64,000 nucleotides of DNA, taken from the NCBI RefSeq assembly GCF_000691525.1, contig NZ_JMDW01000012.1, positions 62,001-126,000 on the forward strand, written 5' to 3'. Origin of the DNA: Mycolicibacterium neoaurum ATCC 25795. GTDB lineage: Bacteria > Actinomycetota > Actinomycetes > Mycobacteriales > Mycobacteriaceae. Below, one piece after another: positions 54,245 to 62,800 of this stretch. Position 1 is the first letter of the stretch. The number at the start of each line of letters is the position of its first letter. A program made the translations under genes and the position numbers. The notes under the pieces are model-generated. The model saw only the letters and a list, made by a program, of their open reading frames with translations. It was not told where the DNA came from and searched no databases.

Positions 54245-55143
54245 CGGCGCGCCCCTTCCTCGTCGCTACCCGGCGCCGCGGCTCCGAAGATCTTGATGAA
54301 GATGAACGCGATGATCGCGACGCACAGGAATATCAGCACGCTGATCGCCGAGCCCAACCCGAGGTTGAATGCCTTGAAAAGGTTGTTGTAGCCCAGGATC
54401 GACACCGACCCGGTGTCATTGGCGCCACCGGTGAGCACGTAGATGTTGTCGAAGATGCGGAACGCGTCCAGGGTGCGGAACAAAAGGGCGACCAGGATTG
54501 CCGGTTTGATCAGCGGAAGGATCACCTTCGTCAGCCGCTTCCACGGCCCGGCGCCGTCCATCTGGGCCGCATTCAGCAAGTCCTGGGGCACCTGGGCCAA
54601 CCCGGCCAGCAACAGCAACGCCATGAACGGCGTCGTCTTCCAGACCTCCGCCAGCACGACGATGGCCAGCGAGGGGAGCTGTTCGGTCAGCGGCGCGCTG
54701 CCGTCGGGCAGTAGATTGGCCAGATACCCCGTCCCCGGCGTCCATGCGTAGTACCAGCTGTAGGACGCCGCGACCGTGACGATGCCGTAGGGCACCAGGA
54801 TCGCGGTGCGCACCGTGCCCTTGCCGAAGATGGTGCGGTGCATGACCAGTGCGAGTGCCATGCCGAGCACGAACTCGATGGCCACCGAGACGATGGTGAT
54901 ACCGACCGTCACCACGAAGGCCGTCCACCAGTACCGGTCGGTGAGGATGGTCTGGTAGTTGCCGAGGCCGATGAACTCGACATCATCGGGCGCGGCCAGG
55001 TTGTAGCGCTGCAGGCTGAGCCAGACCGCATAGCCGATCGGGTATGCGGTGACAGCCAGCATCAGCAACACCGCGGGGCTGATCAACCAGAACGCGAGTC
55101 GTCGCTGCGCGGCGAGGTCATCCGTGCCCGTCTTCGCGCTCAC
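54241..55143 (-). CDS. sugA: Trehalose ABC transporter permease SugA
   Basis: 300 residues, six helices, MalF-type permease with coupling loop LNAAQMDGAGPWKRLTKVILPLIKPA. The GTG start at 55143 (MSAKTGTDDLAAQRRLAFWL) overlaps the lpqY stop (GTGA); the longer frame would run antiparallel-free into lpqY and lacks support. Forms the membrane channel with SugB. Confidence 0.93.
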   Translation of the reverse strand: MSAKTGTDDLAAQRRLAFWLISPAVLLMLAVTAYPIGYAVWLSLQRYNLAAPDDVEFIGLGNYQTILTDRYWWTAFVVTVGITIVSVAIEFVLGMALALVMHRTIFGKGTVRTAILVPYGIVTVAASYSWYYAWTPGTGYLANLLPDGSAPLTEQLPSLAIVVLAEVWKTTPFMALLLLAGLAQVPQDLLNAAQMDGAGPWKRLTKVILPLIKPAILVALLFRTLDAFRIFDNIYVLTGGANDTGSVSILGYNNLFKAFNLGLGSAISVLIFLCVAIIAFIFIKIFGAAAPGSDEEGARR

Positions 55144-56537
55144 GGAATGAGCCCCTTCCCGTCGATCGCCTTCTGCACCTGTTCGGTCAGCTCGTCGGCG
55201 GTCCGCTCCGGATCGATATCGGTGATCGGGGCCAGCGTTGCCGATATCCGGGTCGACAGCGCCTGGTAGACCGGCGTCGCCGGACGCACCGCTGCGTTGG
55301 TCAGCTGTTGCCGGATGATCTCGTACTGCGGGTACTTCTGTTGGAAAGCCGGGTCGTCGTAGAGCGAGGCCCGCACCGCGGGCAGCCCGCCCTCCACCGA
55401 GGTGTAGCGCTGGTTGTCGACATTGCGCAGGCACCGGATGGCCTCGAAGGCCTCCGCCTTGTGCTGGGTGTTCTTGCCGACGGCCAGATTCAGCCCGCCG
55501 AGGGTGACCTTGGCCTGCTCACCGTCGACCATGCCGGGGAACGGGGCGAACCCGAAAACCTTCTTGCTCGCGTCGTAGGCGACGTTGAACTGTTCGTCCG
55601 ATGGTGAGAAGCTGCCCGCATCGTTGATGGCACTGGTCAGCGCCGGTTCCTCGTTCAGCGGCAGGAAGGGCACGCCGCCCTTGACAGCGTTCTCCAGCAT
55701 GGACGGCAACACGAACGGCCAGTTGACCTCGAGCGCAGCTTTGCCCTGTTCGAGTGCGAGCCGCGCGGTGCCCTCATCGGTCTGGGTGATCGAAGGATCC
55801 GCACCCGGGGCGGTGGCAACATCCTTGATGGTCTGCAGCGCCTTCACCGTCGCCGCGCGATGCTCCGGGGTATCGGTCAGGGTGACGGTCTGACCGTCAT
55901 CGGAGAGCACCTGTCCCCCGGCGCTTTCCAGCAGCGTGTTGAACCACACGACCAGACCCTCGTACTGCTTGGCCTGCACGGCGATCCAACTGGGCCCGCC
56001 CGCGGCGTACTGCCGCTTGGCCTCGGCCACCATCTGATCCCAGGTCGCCGGTGGGGCCGGCATCAGATCGGCTCGGTACCAGAGCAATTGGGTGTTGGTG
56101 GTGATGGGCGCGGCGTACAGCTTGTCCTGCCACTTGGCGGTCTCCAACGGCCCGGGCAACGTGTTCTCGGTCGCGTCGGCCTCGGCCTGCCCGGCCGGAT
56201 CGTCCGAGAGGGGAAGTGCCCAACCGGCTTCGGCGAACTCCGCGGTCCACACCACGTCGAGTGCCATCACATCCAGCGATTTGTCGTTGCCGGTGAGGCG
56301 GCGGGCCAACTGCAGGCGCTGATCGTCGGCACCCTTGGGCAAGGACACCTGCCTGATGGTGAATCTCCCGCCGAGTTGCTCATTGCATTTCTGTGCAACC
56401 GCGGTGAACGTTGCCATCTCATTGGCGGGGGTGTAATAGCTGATGACGATGCCGTCCTCGGCGGAACCACACGCCGTCATGACCGACCCGGCCGTCAATG
56501 CAGCCATCACCGCCGCACAAAGCCGTCGTGTGCGCAC
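55140..56537 (-). CDS. lpqY: Trehalose-binding lipoprotein LpqY
   Basis: 465 residues. The signal peptide ends in VMTAC (Cys23 lipobox); the rest is a type-I extracellular solute-binding protein with segments ISYYTPANE, WTAEFAEAGW and VEGGLPAVRASLYDDP. Captures trehalose outside the membrane for SugABC. The GTG at 56537 has GGAGG at a good distance; the longer frame from 56606 is rejected. It begins the five-gene unit lpqY-sugA-sugB-sugC-SUFU gene. The 121 bases upstream hold a possible -10 (CATAGT near 56632) and an about 90-base leader. Confidence 0.94.
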   Translation of the reverse strand: MRTRRLCAAVMAALTAGSVMTACGSAEDGIVISYYTPANEMATFTAVAQKCNEQLGGRFTIRQVSLPKGADDQRLQLARRLTGNDKSLDVMALDVVWTAEFAEAGWALPLSDDPAGQAEADATENTLPGPLETAKWQDKLYAAPITTNTQLLWYRADLMPAPPATWDQMVAEAKRQYAAGGPSWIAVQAKQYEGLVVWFNTLLESAGGQVLSDDGQTVTLTDTPEHRAATVKALQTIKDVATAPGADPSITQTDEGTARLALEQGKAALEVNWPFVLPSMLENAVKGGVPFLPLNEEPALTSAINDAGSFSPSDEQFNVAYDASKKVFGFAPFPGMVDGEQAKVTLGGLNLAVGKNTQHKAEAFEAIRCLRNVDNQRYTSVEGGLPAVRASLYDDPAFQQKYPQYEIIRQQLTNAAVRPATPVYQALSTRISATLAPITDIDPERTADELTEQVQKAIDGKGLIP

Positions 56538-56658
56538 TACCGGCCTCCGTTTGCGTCCGATGTCGCCGCCGTTGGCGACCTGCAGGAGAAACCTCCGCGG
56601 GGCCAACGTAGAGCCACAGACGCGTACTATGCAACCACTTGCCGGGCGCGTCGGCCCA

Positions 56659-57159
56659 TCAGATCGTCAAGCGTGCCAGCAGATCCCGCCCCTGCTCGGC
56701 ACTACGCGGGTCGCACAGCACGTCATAACGGCCGGCGACGAGCTGCAGTGTCGAGCTGAAATCCCTTGTGCCGCGCGCCATTGCGTACGGAATGGCCGAG
56801 GTGATCAGACCGAAGAACACACCGGCGATAAGACCCGTGGCCAGCGCACCCCACGGACTGGGGCTGAAGAAGCCGAGGATCAGACCGATGAACAACCCCA
56901 GCCACGCCCCGGACAGCACACCACCGCCGAGCACCTTCGGCCAGGACAGCCGACCGGTGACACGCTCGACCTGCATCAGGTCGACCCCGACGATGGTCAC
57001 CTGCTCCACCGGAAACTGTTGGTCGGAGAGGTAATCCACCGCGCGCTGGGCCTCGGCGTAGGTCGGGTAGGACCCGATGGGCCAACCCTTGGGCGGTGTC
57101 GGCAGCGCGGCGGGCCCGCGAGCACCCGGGTCTTGGCCTGGTCGAAGGGGACCCGTCAT
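56659..57159 (-). CDS. General stress protein 17M-like membrane protein (Rv1234 type)
   Basis: 166 residues. An N-terminal soluble part has the GSP17M-like beta-alpha start (PIGSYPTYAEAQRAVDYLSDQQFPVEQVTIVG), followed by two hydrophobic segments (VLGGGVLSGAWLGLFIGLILGFF and GALATGLIAGVFFGLITSAIP) and a C-terminal strand DVLCDPRSAEQ. A GAGGAG ribosome site precedes the ATG. It lies between lpqY and the DUF4190 pair, as Rv1234 does. Function unknown; membrane-associated stress role suggested by the family name only. Confidence 0.82.
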   Translation of the reverse strand: MTGPLRPGQDPGARGPAALPTPPKGWPIGSYPTYAEAQRAVDYLSDQQFPVEQVTIVGVDLMQVERVTGRLSWPKVLGGGVLSGAWLGLFIGLILGFFSPSPWGALATGLIAGVFFGLITSAIPYAMARGTRDFSSTLQLVAGRYDVLCDPRSAEQGRDLLARLTI

Positions 57160-57274
57160 GACTCTGCTCTCCTCACGTAGACAAGCCGGTATGCGAACAA
57201 CCCTATGCCGCTGCGCGCCATCATGGGTACCCGCGTCACGATCGGCGAATCAACACCACCACCAGCACGTACGC

Positions 57275-57280
57275 TACGTT
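57275..57280 (+). promoter_or_regulatory. -10 element of a leaderless promoter (DUF4190 operon)
   Basis: TACGTT, six bases, then ATG at 57287. Confidence 0.5.
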
Positions 57281-57286
57281 TGGGGA

Positions 57287-58039
57287 ATGACCAATCCGGG
57301 AGAGGACGCAGCCGCCACGTCGCCCACGGAGCAGGGTGCGCCGCCCGAGTCGACCGCGTCGCCGTCGGGCTCCGGATACGAGGCGCCCCCCATCGAGCGC
57401 TCCGCCGGGACCACGGACTACCCGGACTACACCCCGCCGCCCGCATACGGGTACAACCAGCCGCCCCCTGCCGCCCAACCGCCGGGTCATCCGCAGCAGG
57501 GTTACGCACCCGGATACGCAACCCCCGACTACTCGGCCACCGGATATCCGCCTCCGCCACCCGGGTACGGCGCCCCACAGGACCTCGGCGCGCCGTATCC
57601 CTCGCCGACCGGGTTCGACACCACGGCGTCCTACCCGGGCCCCGTTCCCGGCAGCTATCCCGGCCCACCGCCGGGGTTCGGCCCACCACCCATGCCGCAG
57701 GCCCAGTTCGGCGGACCGCCACCCTATGGCGGCCACGGCGGCTATCCCGCCGGCTATCCGGCGCCCTACGGCGCGCCGGTCCCGCAGAACAGCATGGCGG
57801 TCGCCTCCCTTGTCTGTTCCGGGCTGGCCGTCCCGCTGTTCTTCCTCTGCTTCATCATGGGGATTCCCGCCACCATCGCCGGCATCGTCCTGGGGATCGT
57901 CGCACTGAACCAGATCAAGAAAACCGGACAGCGCGGCAAGGAGCTCGCCATCTCCGGCATCGTCCTGGGCGGGCTGGTGCTGGCCGCCGGGATAGCGCTG
58001 GGCATCTTCATCGGCGCGCTCGCCAGCGTCTCGCCATGA
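57287..58039 (+). CDS. Proline-rich DUF4190 membrane protein (Rv1233c type)
   Basis: 250 residues. The first about 165 residues are Pro/Tyr/Gly-rich (GY-P-P-P repeats, PGYGAPQ, PPYGGHGG), probably unstructured on one side of the membrane. Two C-terminal helices of the DUF4190 fold (SLVCSGLAVPLFFLCFIMGIPA and GLVLAAGIALGIFIGAL) flank VALNQIKKTGQRGKELA. Such proteins appear across actinobacteria; a cell-envelope or scaffold role is a guess. The next gene starts in its stop codon (ATGA, 58036-58039). Confidence 0.82.
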   Translation: MTNPGEDAAATSPTEQGAPPESTASPSGSGYEAPPIERSAGTTDYPDYTPPPAYGYNQPPPAAQPPGHPQQGYAPGYATPDYSATGYPPPPPGYGAPQDLGAPYPSPTGFDTTASYPGPVPGSYPGPPPGFGPPPMPQAQFGGPPPYGGHGGYPAGYPAPYGAPVPQNSMAVASLVCSGLAVPLFFLCFIMGIPATIAGIVLGIVALNQIKKTGQRGKELAISGIVLGGLVLAAGIALGIFIGALASVSP

Positions 58040-58431
58040 CCGGCGGCCATCCGTACGGTCCTCCCGACGATCCGAGCCTTCCGCCGCCGCTGCCCTCGCA
58101 GGCCTACCCGCCCGGTCCCGCGGCGCCATATCCGCCCTACCCGGGCTATCCGCCGTATGCCGGCTACCCGCCCTACCGCCCGCCGGGCACCAACGGCACG
58201 GCGATCGCCGCACTGGTCAGCGCACTGGCCGGGTTGGTCTTCTGCGGACTGCCGTCGGTGGCCGGGCTGATCCTCGGCGTGATCGCCATGCGCCAGACCA
58301 AGCGGACCGGTCAGGACGGTTACGGGCTGGCGCTGGCCGCGACGATCGTCGGTGCGCTGGCGACCATCGTCATGACGCTCGGGGTGCTGTTGTGGATCGG
58401 ACTCATGGCCAGCAGCATGACCCTCGTTTGA
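58036..58431 (+). CDS. Second, shorter DUF4190 membrane protein
   Basis: 131 residues with the same plan: a Pro/Tyr/Gly-rich head (about 1-55, PPYPGYPPYAGYPPY) and a two-helix DUF4190 tail with VIAMRQTKRTGQDGYGLALAA between helices. It is a tandem paralog of the previous gene, translationally coupled to it. Convergent with the citrate-lyase-like gene, four bases apart. Confidence 0.8.
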   Translation: MTGGHPYGPPDDPSLPPPLPSQAYPPGPAAPYPPYPGYPPYAGYPPYRPPGTNGTAIAALVSALAGLVFCGLPSVAGLILGVIAMRQTKRTGQDGYGLALAATIVGALATIVMTLGVLLWIGLMASSMTLV

Positions 58432-58435
58432 GGCG

Positions 58436-59395
58436 CTAAGCGGGCGGCCGGTAAGGCTCCCCGGTGCGGGCCATCCCCGCCGCGCGGCCCTTGCCCGCCA
58501 CCACCAACGCCATTTTTCGGCTGGCCTCGTCGATCATCTCGTCGTCCAGCATCACCGCCCCGCGCGCACCGCCGGCTCGCGAGGTGTGCCACGCGTAGGC
58601 CTCCAGGATCAGCTCGGCACGGTCGTAATCGGCCTGGCGTGGGCTGAACAATTCGTTGCCCGCGGTGATCTGATCGGGATGCAGCACCCATTTACCGTCG
58701 TAGCCCAGGGCAGCGGACCGACCCGCGACGCGACGGAAGCCCTCGACATCGCGCACCTTCACGTACGGGCCGTCGATGGCGTTGATGCCGTGCGCGCGGG
58801 CGGCCACCAGGATCGTCATCAGCACATGGTGGTGCGCATCGCCGATGTCGTAACCGTCGGGCTGCCCACCGACCTCGAGGGTCCGCATGTTCAGGCTGGC
58901 CGCCATGTCACCGGGGCCCAGCACCAGGGCCTGCACCCGCGGTGCGGCGGCGATCGCGTTGATGTTGACCAAGCCCTTGGCGTCCTCGATCTGCGGTTCG
59001 ATACCGATGCGTCCGACGGGCAGGTCATGCGTCCGCTCCAGCTGAGTCAGCAGCAGATCCAGGGCATGGACGTGGGTGGCGTCGGAGACCTTGGGCAGCA
59101 CGATGAGATCGAGCTGCGCGCCCGCACCGGCGACGACCTCGATCACATCGGCATGCGTCCACGGCGTGGTCCAGTCGTTGACCCGCACCCCGCGCAGCGC
59201 CTGATCCGACCAACCGGGCTCGGCCAGCGCGGCGGCCACCCGCGAGCGCGCCGCGGCCTTGGCGTCGGCCGCGACCGCATCCTCCAGGTCCAGAAACACC
59301 TGGTCGGCGGCGAGCGTCTTGGCCTTCTCGATCATTTTGTCGCTGCTACCCGGAACGGACAGGCAGGTTCGGCGGGGGCGATACAGGTTGTCCAC
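58436..59395 (-). CDS. HpcH/HpaI aldolase-citrate lyase family CoA-ester lyase (CitE-like)
   Basis: 319 residues, TIM-barrel. RPRRTCLSVPGSSDKMIEKA and VFLDLEDAVA (metal-binding Glu-Asp) mark the CitE/malyl-CoA lyase group; IGIEPQIEDAKGLVN carries the second acidic ligand and WVLHPDQI the late motif. Likely cleaves a malyl-, methylmalyl- or citramalyl-CoA type ester. No citrate lyase alpha/gamma genes are nearby, so it is a free-standing CitE-like enzyme. The GTG start is eight bases after a TAGAGA -10 that abuts the divergent promoter. Confidence 0.87.
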   Translation of the reverse strand: MDNLYRPRRTCLSVPGSSDKMIEKAKTLAADQVFLDLEDAVAADAKAAARSRVAAALAEPGWSDQALRGVRVNDWTTPWTHADVIEVVAGAGAQLDLIVLPKVSDATHVHALDLLLTQLERTHDLPVGRIGIEPQIEDAKGLVNINAIAAAPRVQALVLGPGDMAASLNMRTLEVGGQPDGYDIGDAHHHVLMTILVAARAHGINAIDGPYVKVRDVEGFRRVAGRSAALGYDGKWVLHPDQITAGNELFSPRQADYDRAELILEAYAWHTSRAGGARGAVMLDDEMIDEASRKMALVVAGKGRAAGMARTGEPYRPPA

Positions 59396-59403
59396 GGCTC
59401 AAG

Positions 59404-59413
59404 TCTCTACGCT
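59404..59413. promoter_or_regulatory. Overlapping divergent -10 elements
   Basis: TAGAGA on the minus strand (59409-59404; eight bases to GTG 59395) and TACGCT on the plus strand (59408-59413; seven bases to ATG 59421) share two bases. The whole intergenic space is 25 bases, so the two promoters should exclude one another. Confidence 0.5.
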
Positions 59414-59420
59414 TTGTCCC

Positions 59421-60713
59421 ATGGTTGCGGTCACCCGGGTGTATGCGGCCCGCCTTGCGGGCATGGTCGTGCTGGGCCCGGACGGCGAATCCGTCGGGCG
59501 GGTCCGCGACATCGTGGTGAGCATCAGCATCGTCCGTCAGCAGCCGCGCGTTCTCGGCCTTGTCGTCGAATTGCTCACCCGCAAAAGGATTTTCGTGCCG
59601 ATCTTGCGCGTCACCGCGATCGAACCGGGCACCGTGACGCTGTCCACCGGAAACGTCTCACTGCGCAGATTCTCCCAGCGGCCCGGTGAGGTGCTGGCGC
59701 TGGGCCAGGTGCTGGAAACCCGCGTCCGGGTCGACGATCCCGACCTGGAGCAGTTGGCCGGTATGGACGTCGTCGTCGTCGATCTGGGCATCGAGCAGAC
59801 CCGCACCAGGGACTGGATGGTCACCAAGGTGGCCGTCCGCCCGCAACGCCGGCTCGGCCGACGGAGCAATGTCTATTCGGTGGACTGGAAGCACGTGCAC
59901 GGTCTGACGCCATCCGGTCTGGCGATGCCGGATCAGGGTGTCGCGCAGCTGCTCGAACAGTTCCAGGGTCAACGCCCGGTCCAGGTCGCCGACGCGATCC
60001 GGGATCTGCCGGCCAAACGGCGGTTCGAAGTCGTCAACGCACTCGATGACGAGCGACTGGCCGATGTGCTCCAGGAATTGCCCGAAGACGAGCAGGCCAC
60101 CGTGCTGCGACAGCTCAAGACCGACCGCGCCGCCGACGTTCTGGAGGCGATGGATCCCGATGACGCCGCCGACCTGTTGGGGTCGATGGCCCCCGCCGAC
60201 GCCGAACAGTTCCTGCGCCGGATGGATCCCGAGGATTCCGAGGACGTCCGACGTCTGCTCAGCCACTCGCCGAACACCGCCGGTGGTCTGATGACCTCCG
60301 AGCCGGTGGTGTTGGCACCCGATACCACCGTCGCCGAGGCGCTGGCCCGGGTCCGCGATCCGGATCTCACGCCGGCGCTTGCCTCCCTGGTGTTCGTGGT
60401 GCGTCCGCCGACGGCCACGCCGACCGGCCGCTATCTGGGTTGTGTCCACCTGCAGCGGTTACTGCGCGAACCGCCCGCGGCTCTGGTCAGCGGCATCGTC
60501 GACACCGATCTGCCGAGCCTGCGCCCCGACGAGCCGCTCGGCGCACTGACCCGGTACTTCGCCGCCTACAACCTGGTGTGCGGGCCGGTGGTGGACGAGG
60601 AGAACCATCTATTGGGTGCGGTGTCGGTCGACGACGTGCTGGACCACCTGCTGCCCGATGACTGGCGCGAGCACGAGGGCGAACCGGTGATCATGACGGA
60701 CTCCGCGACATGA
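59421..60713 (+). CDS. MgtE N-terminal/CBS domain protein without the membrane part (Rv1232c type)
   Basis: 430 residues. The N-terminus (about 1-150) is PRC-barrel-like (VLGPDGESVGRVRDIVV and VVVVDLGIEQTRTRDW). Then an MgtE N superhelical domain (LPAKRRFEVVNALDDERLADVLQELPEDEQATVL and repeated DPDDAADLL acidic segments, about 190-285) and two CBS units (LMTSEPVVLAPDTTVAEAL; LLGAVSVDDVLDHLLP). The five-helix Mg channel domain of true MgtE is missing. It could sense Mg or nucleotides for the next gene or another transporter. It lies 37 bases before the DUF1003 gene with a mini-frame between. Confidence 0.85.
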   Translation: MVAVTRVYAARLAGMVVLGPDGESVGRVRDIVVSISIVRQQPRVLGLVVELLTRKRIFVPILRVTAIEPGTVTLSTGNVSLRRFSQRPGEVLALGQVLETRVRVDDPDLEQLAGMDVVVVDLGIEQTRTRDWMVTKVAVRPQRRLGRRSNVYSVDWKHVHGLTPSGLAMPDQGVAQLLEQFQGQRPVQVADAIRDLPAKRRFEVVNALDDERLADVLQELPEDEQATVLRQLKTDRAADVLEAMDPDDAADLLGSMAPADAEQFLRRMDPEDSEDVRRLLSHSPNTAGGLMTSEPVVLAPDTTVAEALARVRDPDLTPALASLVFVVRPPTATPTGRYLGCVHLQRLLREPPAALVSGIVDTDLPSLRPDEPLGALTRYFAAYNLVCGPVVDEENHLLGAVSVDDVLDHLLPDDWREHEGEPVIMTDSAT

Positions 60714-60754
60714 GCCGGGCCGACACCGCCCCGTCCGGGAAGGCCGCCGGATGA
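60710..60754 (+). other. 14-codon mini open frame bridging two genes
   Basis: ATG at 60710 overlaps the stop of the MgtE-N/CBS gene (ATGA) and its own TGA (60752-60754) overlaps the ATG of the DUF1003 gene (ATGA again). It would read MSRADTAPSGKAAG. Both overlaps fit termination-reinitiation, so it may be a relay rather than a functional peptide. Confidence 0.35.
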
Positions 60755-61308
60755 GCGACTCCGCACGCCAGCGCCTCGACACCCCACGCCGATCACGCTC
60801 ACTTCGCCCCCGCTTCGATGTCGAGGCGGTGGGGCGCGTCAGCGAGAGCATCGCGCGATTCCTGGGCACCGGTCGCTATCTGGCCATCCAGACCATCGTG
60901 GTGATCGTCTGGATCCTGTTGAACGTCGGCGCTTTTGCCTGGCAGTGGGATCCGTATCCGTTCATCCTGCTCAACCTGGCCTTCTCCACCCAGGCGGCCT
61001 ACGCCGCACCGCTGATCCTGCTGGCCCAGAACCGACAGGAGAACCGGGACCGGGTGTCGTTGGAGGAAGACCGCCGCCGTGCCGAGCAGACCAAGGCCGA
61101 TACCGAGTACCTGGCCCGGGAGCTGGCGGCGCTGCGGCTTGCCGTCGGCGAGGTGGTCACCCGCGACTACATGCGCCGCGAGTTGGAGGACCTGCGCGAC
61201 ATGCTGGTCGAACTGGTGCCGCCCAAACCGAAGAAGAACAAGGGCAAACGGGCGCTGGCCGACCACGCCGAAGCCGACGGTTCCGACGAATCCGAACAGG
61301 ATCAGTGA
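60751..61308 (+). CDS. DUF1003 membrane protein (Rv1231c type)
   Basis: 185 residues. A short charged head is followed by two helices (LAIQTIVVIVWILLNVGAFAW and FILLNLAFSTQAAYAAPLILLA), the DUF1003 core, then a long charged helix rich in Arg/Glu (NRQENRDRVSLEEDRRRAEQTKADTEYLARELAAL; key residues only) likely coiled-coil, and a Lys-rich then acidic tail. Role unknown. Same operon as the MgtE-N/CBS gene. Confidence 0.85.
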   Translation: MSDSARQRLDTPRRSRSLRPRFDVEAVGRVSESIARFLGTGRYLAIQTIVVIVWILLNVGAFAWQWDPYPFILLNLAFSTQAAYAAPLILLAQNRQENRDRVSLEEDRRRAEQTKADTEYLARELAALRLAVGEVVTRDYMRRELEDLRDMLVELVPPKPKKNKGKRALADHAEADGSDESEQDQ

Positions 61309-61391
61309 ACCCATTGGCCCACCACGCCGACCTCGCAATGGGTATGGTGACCTGGTTCACAACGGTCGGGTAACGGATTTAGGACGGTTGA

Positions 61392-62726
61392 GTGGCAAAA
61401 CGGGGAAGCGCCGCCCTCGCAGCGGCGCGGCGCCGCACTGATCAGGCGCTCCGGTCCGTGGCCGATTCGGCTCCCAGCTCACGCGGGTTGTTGGGTGTCG
61501 CCGTGCTCGCCCCGCTGGTGCTGACGCTCGGCGTCGGCGCGTCAGGGCCATCGGTGAAACCCGTGCTGGAAGCCACCGTCACGCCGCTGGCCGCGGTGGT
61601 GCCCACCCCGGACGAAAGTGCCGGCGCTGTCGTGGTTCCCGTCTACCGGGCGCCGCGGCCGTTCCAGACCGCGGGCACCGCGCTGACCGCTCCCCCGCCC
61701 GCCGCGGTGGTCAGCTCGCCGGGAAGCCTGCGGATCCCGACGGTCGCCCTCAACGCCTACCGCAACGCCGAACGCATGATGGCCACTGCCGCACCGAACT
61801 GCGGGATGAGCTGGAATCTACTGGCCGGGATCGGCCGCATCGAGTCCATGCACGCCAGCAACGGCGCCACCGACATCAACGGCACCGCGGTGCGGCCCAT
61901 CCTCGGCCCGGCGTTGGACGGCTCACTGCCCGGCAACGAGGTCATCGTGCAGAGCCGCAACAACGACCGGATCACCTATGCCCAGGCGATGGGCCCGATG
62001 CAGTTCCTGCCGGGCACCTGGTCGCGGTACGCCTCCGACGGCAACGGTGACGGCAAGGCCGAGGTGCAGAATCTCTTCGACGCCACCCTGGCCGCGGCCC
62101 GCTACCTGTGCAGCGGCGGACTGAACATGCGTGATCAGAGCCAGGTGATGACGGCGATCCTGCGTTACAACAACTCCGTGGCCTATGCCCGCAACGTGCT
62201 GGGTTGGGCGGCGGCCTACGCCACCGGGGTGGTGCCGGTGGATCTGCCGCCGATCACCGGCTCGGTGCCACAGTTGCGTGACGCGAACGTCCACCTGGCA
62301 ACCAACGCCGAGGGGCTCGGACCGGGCCTGCCGCTCAATGCGCTGGGATTGCCGTCGACCGATCCGATGGCCGTGATGCCGTTCTTCGATCTGGGACGGT
62401 CCAACGTCGCCGACCGGTTGCCCGTGCCGCCAGGGCCGGATCAGCCTGCGGCCGTGCCGAATTGCGCGGTCTTCTGCATCGGGGAGAACAAGCCCGCCCC
62501 GGCGGCGCCGTTCAACCCGTTCGCCCCGCCCCCGCCGGCGGCACCGTTCAACCCGTTCGCCCCGCCCCCGCCGGCCGCTCCGGTCAATCCGTTCGCGCCG
62601 CCGCCGGTCGCGCCGCCCGCGCCGTTCAACCCGTTCGCGCCACCGCCGGCGCCTGCCCCCGTCGCGCCGGTGCTCCCGGCAGCGCTGGGTCCGGCTCCGG
62701 GCCCCGCGCCCGGTCCCGCAGCCTGA
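61392..62726 (+). CDS. Secreted lytic transglycosylase (Rv1230c type)
   Basis: 444 residues. A hydrophobic N-terminal segment (about 33-50) acts as signal or anchor. An SLT-like domain (about 115-300) has the catalytic Glu in IGRIES, then GPMQFLPGTWSRY, a DGNGDGKAEVQNLFDATLAAARYLC loop reminiscent of Ca binding, and ILRYNNS. Cleaves the glycan strands of peptidoglycan. The C-terminal about 90 residues are Pro/Ala-rich with the repeated unit APFNPFAPPPP. The GTG is preceded by AGGACGG. Ortholog of Rv1230c by order. The 83 bases upstream contain TATGGT, a possible -10. Confidence 0.88.
   Translation: MAKRGSAALAAARRRTDQALRSVADSAPSSRGLLGVAVLAPLVLTLGVGASGPSVKPVLEATVTPLAAVVPTPDESAGAVVVPVYRAPRPFQTAGTALTAPPPAAVVSSPGSLRIPTVALNAYRNAERMMATAAPNCGMSWNLLAGIGRIESMHASNGATDINGTAVRPILGPALDGSLPGNEVIVQSRNNDRITYAQAMGPMQFLPGTWSRYASDGNGDGKAEVQNLFDATLAAARYLCSGGLNMRDQSQVMTAILRYNNSVAYARNVLGWAAAYATGVVPVDLPPITGSVPQLRDANVHLATNAEGLGPGLPLNALGLPSTDPMAVMPFFDLGRSNVADRLPVPPGPDQPAAVPNCAVFCIGENKPAPAAPFNPFAPPPPAAPFNPFAPPPPAAPVNPFAPPPVAPPAPFNPFAPPPAPAPVAPVLPAALGPAPGPAPGPAA
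62499..62606 (+). repeat. 36-base tandem repeat in the transglycosylase tail
   Basis: Two nearly identical 36-base units (62499-62534, 62535-62570) and a diverged third encode PAAPFNPFAPPP. A fourth partial NPFAPPP copy follows. Proline-rich wall-spanning tail. Confidence 0.8.
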
Positions 62727-62786
62727 GCCACCGTCGTAACCGACCGACGACTCGGCCCGGCGGTCCGATGGTCGACGACAGCGGCC

Positions 62787-62792
62787 TAGACT
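62787..62792 (+). promoter_or_regulatory. -10 element of a leaderless promoter (mrp)
   Basis: TAGACT, eight bases, then ATG at 62801. Confidence 0.5.
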
Positions 62793-62800
62793 CGGTGGCA

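Noticed and set aside
52547..54391. 614-codon open frame opposite sugB/sugC
   Set aside because: Antisense to well-supported genes, repetitive Asp/Arg/Gln/His composition, no start signals.
61309..61391. Possible riboswitch or MtrA-type site upstream of the lytic transglycosylase
   Set aside because: The leader is only 83 bases, too short for a c-di-AMP riboswitch, and the GTAACG/TTCACA resemblance to MtrA sites is too loose.
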